Assembly: GCA_003483885.1 (NCBI GenBank)
Contig: DMXI01000457.1
Location: 1 to 20,721, forward strand
Direction: 5' to 3'
DNA: 20,721 bases
Source: Microscillaceae bacterium
GTDB lineage: Bacteria > Bacteroidota > Bacteroidia > Cytophagales > Microscillaceae
Both the position numbers and the translations under genes were made by a program. Positions 1 through 7,220 of the stretch are shown piece by piece. The notes below the pieces were generated by a model. It worked only from the letters and a program-made list of their open reading frames with translations, did not search any database and had not been told where the DNA came from. How positions within the stretch are numbered: position 1 is the stretch's first letter; every line of letters begins with the position of its first letter.

Positions 1-524
1 AAAATATCTTTTTTAGTTACTCGGTTATCCACACCAGTACCTGGCACGTATTCAAGTTCCTGCATAGGGATACCCTCGGTTTTGGCGATGTTTAATACCA
101 GAGGGGAGTAGAAGCGACCAGAGACTGGGGTGTTCAGTTTTTGTGCACCATTGTTTCCGTTAGCAGTACTGCCATTGGCAGAAGAAGTAACCGTTTGGGC
201 TTCGGTGATGGTTTGCTCTATGGCAGCTACAGTAGCTGGAGCAGTTTCAGGTTGGGCGGCAGGAGTTGCTTCTGGAGCGTCTCCATCAGTGCTAATAATA
301 GCGATGGGTTGACCCACTTGTACTACGTCACCTTCCTGGGCTAAAATTTCTTTCAAAACACCTGCATGGGTAGCAGGCACCTCGGTGTCTACTTTGTCAG
401 TTGCTACCTCAAGCACTGGCTCATCTTCCTCTATTTCTTCGCCTACAGCTTTGAGCCATTGCAAAATGGTACCTTCCATTACACTTTCGCCCATTTTGGG
501 CATAACCATTTCTACTAACGCCAT
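1..524 (-). CDS. Dihydrolipoamide acyltransferase (E2) of a 2-oxo-acid dehydrogenase complex, 5' part only
   Basis: The first 174 codons are present; the gene runs off the left edge. Residues 1-78 form a lipoyl domain, with the lipoylated lysine expected at K44 in TDKVDTEV. Residues 80-130 are an Ala/Pro/Thr-rich flexible linker. Residues about 133-174 match a peripheral E3-binding domain (YSPLVLNIAKTEG, then G-T-G-V-D-N-R-V-T-K-K-D). E2 moves acyl groups from E1 to CoA on the swinging lipoyl arm in the cytoplasm. The N-terminus MALVEMVMPKMGESVMEGTI resembles the branched-chain (bkd-type) E2s of Bacteroidota more than their SucB or PDH E2, but the catalytic domain that would settle the substrate is outside the window. 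The ATG at 522-524 is chosen because it directly begins the domain. It is divergent from the gene at 1042. Confidence 0.9.
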   Translation of the reverse strand, partial: MALVEMVMPKMGESVMEGTILQWLKAVGEEIEEDEPVLEVATDKVDTEVPATHAGVLKEILAQEGDVVQVGQPIAIISTDGDAPEATPAAQPETAPATVAAIEQTITEAQTVTSSANGSTANGNNGAQKLNTPVSGRFYSPLVLNIAKTEGIPMQELEYVPGTGVDNRVTKKDI

Positions 525-1041
525 TGGAATTGCTTGTTTTGTTTTGAGAACTTGGATAGAAGTGAATTGACACTCGAGTGAGATCAATCACTTGTGAGTG
601 AAACAAAGTTACACAAAAAAATAGAAATTAGGTTAACCAATAAGCCTAGAGGAGTACAATCTTATCGTTGATTTGTGCAAAACAGAAAATAGAAAATATG
701 GTGTTTGTTTCAGTATAAGCGATGGGACAGAAGTAACCATTTTGTCCTATAGAATAATCATTGGCAAAACCTATTAAATGGCTATGGGTATTTGGAGAAT
801 ATTTTTTTCATGTTTTTTTGCAAAAATATTATTCCCTAATAAAATTTGGATATACCCTATATGCATTCTGTTTGATTGATCAATTGTTTTATCTTTTTGG
901 AGGATACTTTTTAAAAATTTGGTGAGTGTTTTTTGATTTGACCACTTTGTCAAAAACTTTGATTGATTTGTCCAAGTCAAAGAAGGTTTTTAGGTATATA
1001 ATTGTAGATAGTTCAACTAACTTAAAAACATTGATTGACTT
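525..1041. other. Divergent intergenic region, no gene seen
   Basis: This is 517 bases of AT-rich spacer between the divergent E2 and barrel-protein genes. The only short ORF with any length, on the minus strand at 774-980, has a low-complexity Lys/Asn/Ile composition typical of AT-rich noncoding DNA. Apart from the candidate -7 element at 604-611 I see no clear promoter, structured RNA or repeat. The promoter of the plus-strand gene at 1042 is not evident. Confidence 0.6.
604..611 (-). promoter_or_regulatory. Candidate -7 promoter element for the E2 gene
   Basis: Read on the minus strand this is TAACTTTG, an exact match to the Bacteroidetes -7 consensus TAnnTTTG. It would give a leader of about 75 bases before the E2 start. 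No TTTG was found at the usual 19-21-base spacing upstream, so the call rests on one element. Confidence 0.4.
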
Positions 1042-1722
1042 ATGAAAAAATTTACATTCACCAATGCCCTTTGTTCTTTGCTAATCGGGTGGGTATTGGT
1101 AACTGTGGTGACAGTAGACGCAGAAGCCCAGCGACGTAGGAGGCGTTCATATTATTCTTCAGCCGAAATGATGTACAGTGTAGGAGCGGTAGGTGTTTTT
1201 CCACGCTATACCGATGACTTGTTTAAAAATTTTTCGGAAGAATATTTTGGGTTGACTTTTTCGCCCAGGCTTAATCTTATGATGGGACGGGAGCAAAGCT
1301 TGTCTATGGCATTGTACCTGAGTTTGCTTACCGGGAAATACCCCGACGAAGAGGGCAACGAGCAGAACCTGGCCTATGAACTTCCGTTTGTGATCAATTT
1401 TAACTTTGGAGCTGGTGCCACCCATGATGCCAGCAATCCTTTTGGAGGTTTCTTTGGTCTGGGGTATCAATTTTCTAACCTTAACTTGATAGATCCTCGA
1501 GAATCTACTTTTGACTTGGATCCTAACAGTCCCACGGGGTTACGGATTACTAACCTAAAACAGATGGAGGGTTTTTACTTCAATGGTGGATTTAGATTCT
1601 TTATTGGGTCAGGTACTGGAAACATCCACTTGTTTTTGGTGAGTACTGGCATCAAAGATTTACGCACCTTTGGGGTTCGGTTTATGTATACCTTTGGCAA
1701 CGGGAGCAGTTATCGTAGATAA
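1042..1722 (+). CDS. Exported outer-membrane beta-barrel-like protein, function unknown
   Basis: The 226-residue product begins with a Sec signal peptide: MKK, a hydrophobic stretch at about residues 9-25, and likely cleavage near AEA-Q30. A very basic RRRRR patch follows. The rest alternates short Gly/aromatic strands (for example FINFNFGAGA-like and GFFGLGYQF segments) and ends with a strand containing F-G-V-R-F-M-Y-T-F-G-N. That pattern suits a small outer-membrane barrel of about eight strands, although the last residues are SSYRR and not a terminal aromatic. I do not recognise a named family. The gene is followed after 39 bases by the gene at 1762 in the same direction, so the two are probably co-transcribed up to the terminator at 2598. 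Topology is inferred from composition only. Confidence 0.65.
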   Translation: MKKFTFTNALCSLLIGWVLVTVVTVDAEAQRRRRRSYYSSAEMMYSVGAVGVFPRYTDDLFKNFSEEYFGLTFSPRLNLMMGREQSLSMALYLSLLTGKYPDEEGNEQNLAYELPFVINFNFGAGATHDASNPFGGFFGLGYQFSNLNLIDPRESTFDLDPNSPTGLRITNLKQMEGFYFNGGFRFFIGSGTGNIHLFLVSTGIKDLRTFGVRFMYTFGNGSSYRR

Positions 1723-1761
1723 AATATTATAACTTAACATAATCAAAACTTACAACGAAAA

Positions 1762-2574
1762 ATGTTTGGCTTTTTTAAAAAGAAGAAAAAGGTATCTGTA
1801 ATAGATGAGAAGTTAAAAGAAATTTTAACACCTGCGATTTTCCCAAACGGTATGCAAGATATAGAAGCAGGGGCTGACATGCTTTTGTACATCATAAAAA
1901 ATGCGCTGGAACGGGATTTAGCAAAATCTATGTTTGCCAGTTCTTTAATCATTGCTACCAATCAAGAACCATTTAATCTGGAAAAGCTAAAAGAGCATAT
2001 TAACCTGTACGAATTACCAGTTTTTAATGAAGTGCAATTTAAAAACCTGTATAATTATTTGCATACGATTCTTACGGTGAAGATGCTTTTTAAAGAGGCT
2101 CCTCTGGATGTAAAAAGGGTAAAGGACTTGGATACAACCCAACAAGAGTTGCATTACAAGACTGGTAACTATAACACCAAATATGTAATAAGTGAAGATG
2201 AAATGCCTGATTGGGCTTGGGATGCCCCTCAAGTATTGGCTGATTTGGTACTTACGGGCATTGCAAATAATGACCAGGCAGGGCATTATGACGAAATACC
2301 AGAAGGAACAGGGAAATTTGGCTGGGAAGTAACGAACCCAATCCCAGTAAATGGTATTCCTGCAAATGACATGTACCTGAGCCAATTGGTAACCGAGGAT
2401 GGGAAAACTATTACCTGGCAACGCAAGGGATCTTTTAGTAGTGAAAACATAGGTGGGATGATTGATAAGTATGAAATATTTAGTGGCCGGAAAAAATCAT
2501 TAGGGTTTCTATACATTTCTCCTTATCACAAGAAACTTTCTACCAAGGCACCCGAAGGCTTTAGGTTTCGTTAA
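1762..2574 (+). CDS. Cytoplasmic protein of unknown function with a conserved-looking C-terminal domain
   Basis: This 270-residue protein has no signal peptide. It begins MFGFFKKKKKV, a short hydrophobic and basic head that could touch a membrane or nucleic acid. Residues 12-110 look helical. Residues about 180-268 look like a separate domain marked by G-K-F-G-W-E-V-T-N-P-I-P-V-N-G, then Y-L-S-Q-L, R-K-G-S, D-K-Y-E-I-F-S-G, and a final Y-H-K-K-L-S-T-K-A-P-E-G-F. From memory, similar end motifs (NPIPVNG with a later YH..KS..APEGF) occur in uncharacterised bacterial proteins; I cannot name a function. It shares a transcript direction with the barrel-like gene 39 bases upstream and is followed by a rho-independent terminator. 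Confidence 0.75.
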   Translation: MFGFFKKKKKVSVIDEKLKEILTPAIFPNGMQDIEAGADMLLYIIKNALERDLAKSMFASSLIIATNQEPFNLEKLKEHINLYELPVFNEVQFKNLYNYLHTILTVKMLFKEAPLDVKRVKDLDTTQQELHYKTGNYNTKYVISEDEMPDWAWDAPQVLADLVLTGIANNDQAGHYDEIPEGTGKFGWEVTNPIPVNGIPANDMYLSQLVTEDGKTITWQRKGSFSSENIGGMIDKYEIFSGRKKSLGFLYISPYHKKLSTKAPEGFRFR

Positions 2575-2597
2575 GTAACCTTTTTATTAGTGACAAG

Positions 2598-2635
2598 CCA
2601 GTGATAAATGATTGCTATTACTGGTTTCTTTTTTT
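2598..2635 (+). terminator. Rho-independent terminator after the 1042-2574 gene pair
   Basis: CCAGTGATA (2598-2606) pairs with TATTACTGG (2616-2624), a 9-bp stem with one G-U pair around a 9-base loop. It is followed by TTTCTTTTTTT. It lies 23 bases past the stop of the gene at 1762. Confidence 0.85.
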
Positions 2636-2712
2636 AGTGAAATGGTGAAACCCAGAGAGAAGAGTCCTGAAAATAGTATTACTTTAGCTGAGCTTATCAA
2701 TTTCCCAAAGTT

Positions 2713-3315
2713 TTGACTAAAGAAGAAATTATTGCCATTATGGCCAATACTTTTCCATTTTTGACCACACCGGAGCTGGATCAGCTATGGTTATTAGGAG
2801 AATATAGGAAGTGCGCTAACCGTGAAATAATTATCAATAAAGGGGAGCGAAGTAATCGAACTTTTTTTATTCTTAAAGGAATGGTCAGAGGTTACATTTA
2901 CACCCAAAAGGGAGAAGAGAAAAACCTGTTTTTGCGCCCAGAACACACCCTTACTGGAGCACCAGATACCATGTTTGAAGGAGTAGCTACCAAATACACC
3001 TTTGAGGCAATCCTGGAAACCCATTTGCTGTTGTTTCATTTCCCTCAAATGGAACAGCTAAGCAGTGAAATGCTCAACGTGGCCAGAATTTATATTGAAG
3101 GACTCAAAGAAAACCTCCAAACCTTGCTTTTTCGGGTAGAGTCGCTGGTGTATATGACACCCGAGGAACGTTATGAAGCCTTGCTTAAACGTAGCCCGCA
3201 GTTTTTCCAAACCGCTTTTAATAAGCATATTGCCAATTACTTGGGGATTACCCCTGTTTCACTTTCCCGCATTATCAAACGACGCCAGGAGTCCGAAAAA
3301 GGACTGGATAATTAA
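2713..3315 (+). CDS. Crp/Fnr-family transcriptional regulator
   Basis: This is a 200-residue regulator. Residues about 25-115 form a cNMP-binding-type beta-roll (R-E-I-I-I-N-K-G-E, F-F-I-L-K-G-M-V-R-G), residues 115-150 the long dimer helix, and residues 169-191 a Crp-type helix-turn-helix (HIANYLGITPVSLSRIIKRR). The canonical phosphate-binding Arg-Ser pair of true cAMP receptors is not evident and there is no Fnr-type cysteine cluster, so the ligand is unknown. This is common for the many small Crp-like proteins of Bacteroidota. The start given is TTG; an in-frame TGA at 2689-2691 bounds the ORF upstream. ATG at 2740 is an alternative that would remove nine residues. It stands 63 bases upstream of the hydroxylase gene, same strand, which is its likeliest target or partner. 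Confidence 0.88.
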   Translation: MTKEEIIAIMANTFPFLTTPELDQLWLLGEYRKCANREIIINKGERSNRTFFILKGMVRGYIYTQKGEEKNLFLRPEHTLTGAPDTMFEGVATKYTFEAILETHLLLFHFPQMEQLSSEMLNVARIYIEGLKENLQTLLFRVESLVYMTPEERYEALLKRSPQFFQTAFNKHIANYLGITPVSLSRIIKRRQESEKGLDN

Positions 3316-3330
3316 CATGTGTAAACTTTT

Positions 3331-3376
3331 TTCTGGGTAAGGCTTTCTAGTTTTGTGATGTAATCAAAACCCAGAA
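3331..3376 (+). promoter_or_regulatory. Candidate promoter and flanking inverted repeat before the hydroxylase gene
   Basis: TAGTTTTG at 3348-3355 matches the Bacteroidetes -7 consensus TAnnTTTG and sits about 24 bases before the ATG at 3379. The -33 box is poor (a T-run near 3326). The -7 box lies between two perfect inverted half-sites, TTCTGGGT (3331-3338) and ACCCAGAA (3369-3376), separated by 30 bases. ACCCAGA also occurs at 2650-2656, upstream of the Crp-like gene. The half-sites could be an operator, but the spacing is wider than a classic Crp site. Confidence 0.4.
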
Positions 3377-3378
3377 TT

Positions 3379-4485
3379 ATGTTACATGAAATACTCAAAA
3401 TCAAGCATTTAGATGCCTATGTGGTCATCGGAACTCTGATACTGTTTGGCCTGATTGAAACTTTTGCCGGGTTTCTCAAAAAGTCAAGGCGTACTTCTGA
3501 CGACTGGATACAAGAAGCAGGGAGTTTTTTGGCTTTGTCTACTTTGATTCACCCCTTGATTGTATGGGTTATTTTTCAGGCAGGACATTACTTGCTGCCT
3601 GGTTATGCCCAATGGATGGCTGACTGGAACTTGGGAGTAGCGTTGGTGTTTTACCTATTGATAGATGACTTGCTTCAGTATTGGTATCATCGCTCGGCCC
3701 ACGAGTATCCATTTTTGTGGAAATTACATCGAGCCCACCACCAAGCTGAAGAAATGGGATATTTTGTGTCTTATCGCAATGCAGCTTTGTATTTTCTCTT
3801 AATGCCCAATATTTGGTGGATAGGCGTGGTAACTTTTCTGGGAGGGTGGAAAGCGCTGATATTAGGGGTGATTCTGAAGCAAATGGTCATCATTAGCTCG
3901 CATAGTACCGTTAAGTGGGATAAGCCACTATACAAAAATCGTTTGCTAAGACCCATTGTAAAAATGCTCGAGCGCATTATTATTACTCCCGCTTTTCATC
4001 ATAAACATCACGGTACTTCTAAACTAGAAGGAGGGGAGCCTAACCACAACTTTGGCAATATGTTTTCCATTTGGGATCAATTGTTTGGAACAGCCATTTT
4101 TCGCGATAGTTTCCCTACCAAGTATGGTTTGCCTCGCCCCACCCAAGATGCCTGGGCAGCTGCCTATTTATATCCCTTCGTAAAATCCAAAGACGAGCAA
4201 AGTGAATTGGCTTCTGGATATGCCCATCAAGATACTACTACCCCTGAGCCTACAATGGTGTCGGTAAAAAAAGGAGAAAAGTATTTGTGGTGTGCTTGTG
4301 GCAAAAGTCAATCGCAACCCTTTTGTGATGGCTCACATCATGGCAGCAAACAAAAACCGGTATTGTTTGAAGCCAAACGCGATGGGACAGTTAAGTTTTG
4401 TAATTGTAAAATTTCTAAAAAAGGTCCTTTTTGTGACAACTCCCACGAAGTATTGCTGGAGAAAATAGCAGTAGATAAGGCTTGA
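3379..4485 (+). CDS. Fatty acid hydroxylase/sterol desaturase-family membrane protein fused to two CDGSH iron-sulfur motifs
   Basis: Residues about 12-172 hold four or five membrane segments. The di-iron histidine boxes are H104-R-S-A-H108, H117-R-A-H-H121 and H207-H-K-H-H211, with H175 and H223 as further candidates. This is the fatty acid hydroxylase superfamily, which inserts oxygen into or desaturates lipids at the membrane. After residue about 270 a soluble tail carries two CDGSH motifs. The first, C305-A-C307 to P-F-C316-D-G-S-H320, fits CxCx2Sx3PxCDGSH exactly. The second, C341-N-C343 to P-F-C352-D-N-S-H356, has Asn for Gly. Each would bind a 2Fe-2S cluster with three Cys and one His. 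The fusion suggests an in-built electron donor or redox sensor for the di-iron centre; that is inference. It follows a Crp-like regulator and is closed by the terminator at 4493. Confidence 0.88.
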   Translation: MLHEILKIKHLDAYVVIGTLILFGLIETFAGFLKKSRRTSDDWIQEAGSFLALSTLIHPLIVWVIFQAGHYLLPGYAQWMADWNLGVALVFYLLIDDLLQYWYHRSAHEYPFLWKLHRAHHQAEEMGYFVSYRNAALYFLLMPNIWWIGVVTFLGGWKALILGVILKQMVIISSHSTVKWDKPLYKNRLLRPIVKMLERIIITPAFHHKHHGTSKLEGGEPNHNFGNMFSIWDQLFGTAIFRDSFPTKYGLPRPTQDAWAAAYLYPFVKSKDEQSELASGYAHQDTTTPEPTMVSVKKGEKYLWCACGKSQSQPFCDGSHHGSKQKPVLFEAKRDGTVKFCNCKISKKGPFCDNSHEVLLEKIAVDKA

Positions 4486-4492
4486 CACAACC

Positions 4493-4527
4493 AAAAAAAG
4501 TCGCTGAAATACTCCAGCGACTTTGAT
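4493..4527. terminator. Bidirectional terminator between convergent genes
   Basis: AAAGTCGCTG (4497-4506) and CAGCGACTTT (4515-4524) form a perfect 10-bp stem with an 8-base loop. Read on the minus strand it ends in seven T, serving the M49-like gene. On the plus strand the tail (TTTGATTG) is weaker but could also end the hydroxylase transcript. Confidence 0.85.
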
Positions 4528-4583
4528 TGATAATGTTAGCCAGCAACAATAAATTAACCATTTACCGTTGAGCATTTATCATT

Positions 4584-6284
4584 TTATTGAGCAGTCAAGC
4601 CCAACGCTTCCAGCCCTTGCTCAAATACAATGTCTTTTGGAATGCCAGCCGATTGCAAACGATCCAAATCTTTTTGCAATTGCTCCGATACCTTGGCCAT
4701 TTCGTCCAAAAACTTTTTGGTAGCGTCATAATCACCTTCGCCTTGTAAGGTCAAAAGTTTGTTGGTCAAACCTTTGACTGCTTCGGGGAATTTCTCAAAG
4801 TCCACCTTATAAGAGCCATTTTCGCTGCGCGTAAAAGCACCCATTTTTTGGAAAAAATTGAAACAAACCATATTGGCTTTCCCGTGGCTGCTGGTAGCCC
4901 CAAAACGTACCGAACGGAAAATACTCGCCAGGAAACTCACGTAGTTATCGTTTAGGTTGCCTTCGGTCAATTCTTTCATTTCGCGTAGTTTGGTAACCAT
5001 ATACAAGCCCAAAATATCAGCTTTGCCTTCTTCAATAGCCGAAGCGGTATTGCCCAGTGCCTTTCTTACCAGACCTTTTCCCGTAATAGTATTTTTGATA
5101 CCCAAACCGTGGGCTACTTCGTGGAACATCACGTTTTGGAAGAATGCATCAAAAGTTACGTTGGCTCGTTGATCTTCAGCAATTAAGGTTTTGCTGATAG
5201 GTAATAAAATGTTATCAAACTTAGCCTTCATCGTGTTTTTCAATTGAGAGCGGCGCGTACCTTTTTCCAACTGAATGCCTTCATCGTTGGGGAGGTTTAC
5301 CGCAATGGTTTTGCTACCCGCGTTGCAATCTCCTGCGTAGTAAATGACATCAAAGGCCGCCAACTGAGAGTTAGAACCAGGCGTTTCTTTTTTATACTTA
5401 TCTTCTACTGGAATACCTTTTTGCAAATCGGGTAATAGCTTGGCATAACGGGCCAGTTTTTCGCTCCAGGCTTTGTCTTTTACCAATACATAAGCTTCAA
5501 AAGCGGCTTTGGCACCATTTAAAGCATCTTCGTAGTTTTCTATCGGGCCAATGATCAAATCCAATCCATTGTCTTTCAAATCCATCCAAGCCATATCACT
5601 GGCCTTGTATTGGTTGTTTAAGAAAGCCTCAGCGCGTAGATTTAAGTACTTTTTCAGGCTTTCGTTTTCAGCTAGTTCAGCCGCTTTTTTGAGTAATTCG
5701 GCTGCTTTGGTCAATCTTTCGTTGTACATGTCGCTGTAAGGCACTACTTCCAACGACTTATCTTCTTTGCGACGAATGATAGTGTATAGACTACCTTTGT
5801 CTTTATTATCCAGTTTTTCGTACTCCTCTTTGGTCATGTCGGCAGGGTAAAACTGGGCACCCTTAGGCTTTTCGCCTACCCCCTCTACAAAAGGCTTGTT
5901 GCCATCTAAACGATCCCAAGGACCGTAGTTAATTTCTATGTATCGTTTGGTAGCGTCATCTTGGGTTTTGCTCAATAATGCATTTTTGTCGCCATAGGCC
6001 TGTAACCAAAACAACTCATCCATAATTTTGGCAGCCTCAATCATCAAAGGCAACATTTGTTTTTCTTTGTCGCTCAATTGAGACAAGTCAGTCGTAAGCT
6101 TTACGGTTTGGTAATCTTTCACCTTAGTGGCAATGCCAGTAGCTTCCTTATTACCAGCATTGTTAGCAGTAGTTTGTGCGGTATCTTGCTTCTCGTCATT
6201 TTCGGTTGCTTTGTTGCCACCTCCACAGCTCCACATTCCGGCGATCATCAGCGCCAGGCAAGCGTTTATAAAACGTTTTCTCAT
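4584..6284 (-). CDS. M49-like (dipeptidyl peptidase III-type) zinc metallopeptidase lipoprotein
   Basis: The 566-residue product starts with a lipoprotein signal: MRKR, a hydrophobic run, then a lipobox-like M-W-S-C20 followed by GGG and an Asn/Thr/Glu-rich tether to about residue 55. It is therefore probably anchored in the outer or inner membrane. The zinc motif is H388-E-V-A-H392-G-L-G with the downstream acidic ligand in A-I-E418-E419-G-K-A-D. This arrangement follows dipeptidyl peptidase III (M49), which removes dipeptides from N-termini. Classic M49 has HExxxH with one extra residue, whereas here the spacing is HExxH, as in a divergent branch often annotated only as Zn-dependent hydrolase. 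Peptide substrate is inferred. It is a single-gene unit ending at the bidirectional terminator. Confidence 0.78.
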   Translation of the reverse strand: MRKRFINACLALMIAGMWSCGGGNKATENDEKQDTAQTTANNAGNKEATGIATKVKDYQTVKLTTDLSQLSDKEKQMLPLMIEAAKIMDELFWLQAYGDKNALLSKTQDDATKRYIEINYGPWDRLDGNKPFVEGVGEKPKGAQFYPADMTKEEYEKLDNKDKGSLYTIIRRKEDKSLEVVPYSDMYNERLTKAAELLKKAAELAENESLKKYLNLRAEAFLNNQYKASDMAWMDLKDNGLDLIIGPIENYEDALNGAKAAFEAYVLVKDKAWSEKLARYAKLLPDLQKGIPVEDKYKKETPGSNSQLAAFDVIYYAGDCNAGSKTIAVNLPNDEGIQLEKGTRRSQLKNTMKAKFDNILLPISKTLIAEDQRANVTFDAFFQNVMFHEVAHGLGIKNTITGKGLVRKALGNTASAIEEGKADILGLYMVTKLREMKELTEGNLNDNYVSFLASIFRSVRFGATSSHGKANMVCFNFFQKMGAFTRSENGSYKVDFEKFPEAVKGLTNKLLTLQGEGDYDATKKFLDEMAKVSEQLQKDLDRLQSAGIPKDIVFEQGLEALGLTAQ

Positions 6285-6376
6285 ATTTTTCTGATTAGAT
6301 GAATGTTGTGATTTCTTTAGTGGGTAATGTTTAGATATGTCCTAAAGAAATTGTGAAATTACATATCAAAATCCTA

Positions 6377-6384
6377 CAAATATA
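6377..6384 (-). promoter_or_regulatory. Candidate -7 promoter element for the M49-like gene
   Basis: Read on the minus strand this is TATATTTG, matching TAnnTTTG. It would place transcription start about 85 bases before the ATG at 6284. No TTTG was found at the expected -33 distance, so confidence is modest. Confidence 0.35.
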
Positions 6385-6561
6385 GAACTAATTATTGATT
6401 ATTAATGGCGGAGTAGAAAAGGGCAATACTATATATTTAATAAAAGATAAGCTATTGCTTACAAAAACAACCGTATAGTACGATTGAAAAGTTGAAGCAG
6501 AGGAAAACTTGATAGAAGAGTCGTAAATGAGAATAGTTAGAGGATTGGAATGCCTACAAAT

Positions 6562-6598
6562 AAAAAAAGCCCGCAACCTTAATGTCCCGAGCCTTTTT
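6562..6598 (-). terminator. Orphan minus-strand intrinsic terminator
   Basis: On the minus strand AAAAAGGCTCG pairs with CGGGCTTTTT as an 11-bp stem that uses G-U pairs, with a 14-base loop and a seven-T tail. On the plus strand the same stem has mismatches, so the direction is minus. No gene ends immediately before it. Confidence 0.65.
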
Positions 6599-6804
6599 AC
6601 CTTCAACCAGCTATGATGTTCAATGTTAGATATTTTGTGAATAAAATGCAAGTTTTTCCAGAAAAAAAGCTATAATTTTTGAAACCTTTTGTAGCTGTTT
6701 TCAGTATTGACTTGTTTGGCTTTTGGGAAAGGTATTGATTATAGGTGAAAACCCATTTAATAAGAGTTCACTGTAGCTGTAAATTAGTTGTACTGAAAAG
6801 ACAA

Positions 6805-6835
6805 TAAAAAACCCCTACTCAGGGAAAGTAGGGGT
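6805..6835 (-). terminator. Minus-strand intrinsic terminator of a putative small RNA
   Basis: ACCCCTACT (6811-6819) and AGTAGGGGT (6827-6835) form a perfect 9-bp stem with a 7-base loop. On the minus strand a six-T run follows directly. Confidence 0.85.
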
Positions 6836-7185
6836 GGCAAGTATATCATTAAATATCTAACGAAGTCAATTGGGAGTGATGTTGCTGTAGTTCGCCTTGC
6901 GAGCTCTCGTTTCGAATGTGCGGCTATCACGCTCAAAGTCAGTAGTTTGCCTGTTGCGGGTTTTGCGCTTTTATGCCCCACGTCAGGTCTTACACATAAT
7001 TATAAACTACCAATCAAATCAAACTCTATTTAGCAGCGACCCGAAAACTCACCGAGGTGACCATTTTACCTTTTCAGACAGGTCATCCTTCACAACCCAA
7101 ACCTCACTAAACAATTGAATGATAATATTTTAGGTAATGCCTTCATAATGGTGACGAATAATGAATTTATTACCTCGATTTCTTG
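6805..7185 (-). ncRNA. Candidate noncoding RNA or small-ORF transcript, family not recognised
   Basis: A consensus promoter (7190-7220) and a strong terminator (6805-6835) define a minus-strand unit of about 350-380 bases, and its 3' half is richer in G and C than the flanks. It starts 220 bases past the end of the CHAD gene. I looked for hallmarks of tmRNA (tag ORF, T-arm sequence), RNase P RNA (GAGGAAAGTCC and partner) and SRP RNA and found none. Possible peptides are short: 18 codons from an ATG near 7144, 12 codons from an ATG near 7055 preceded by AAAAGG, and a 65-codon GTG ORF running through the terminator. None looks convincing. The 5' end is estimated from the promoter. Confidence 0.45.
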
Positions 7186-7189
7186 ATTA

Positions 7190-7220
7190 CAAAGTTATAG
7201 GTTTTGTTTAAATATGCAAA
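7190..7220 (-). promoter_or_regulatory. Near-consensus Bacteroidetes promoter, minus strand
   Basis: On the minus strand TTTG (7217-7220) is followed after exactly 19 bases by TAACTTTG (7190-7197). This matches both the -33 and -7 elements at the preferred spacing and is the best promoter seen in the window. It points away from the CHAD gene into the noncoding gap. Confidence 0.65.

Noticed and set aside
774..980. 68-codon minus-strand ORF in the E2/barrel gap
   Set aside because: Low-complexity Lys/Asn/Thr/Ile product in AT-rich spacer, no promoter or start signal.
6388..6651. 87-codon minus-strand ORF in the same gap
   Set aside because: It overlaps the terminator at 6562-6598 and the candidate promoter region of the M49-like gene; composition is that of noncoding DNA. 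I considered an attenuator leader peptide because of its early histidines, but no biosynthetic gene follows.
6784..6981. 65-codon minus-strand GTG ORF in the RNA-like unit
   Set aside because: It runs straight through the perfect terminator at 6805-6835, starts with GTG and without a ribosome-binding signal, and its product shows no recognisable pattern.
6805..7185. tmRNA, RNase P or SRP RNA identity for the putative RNA
   Set aside because: No tag-peptide ORF ending in Ala-Ala plus stop, no T-arm sequence, no RNase P core motifs and no SRP tetraloop motif could be found.
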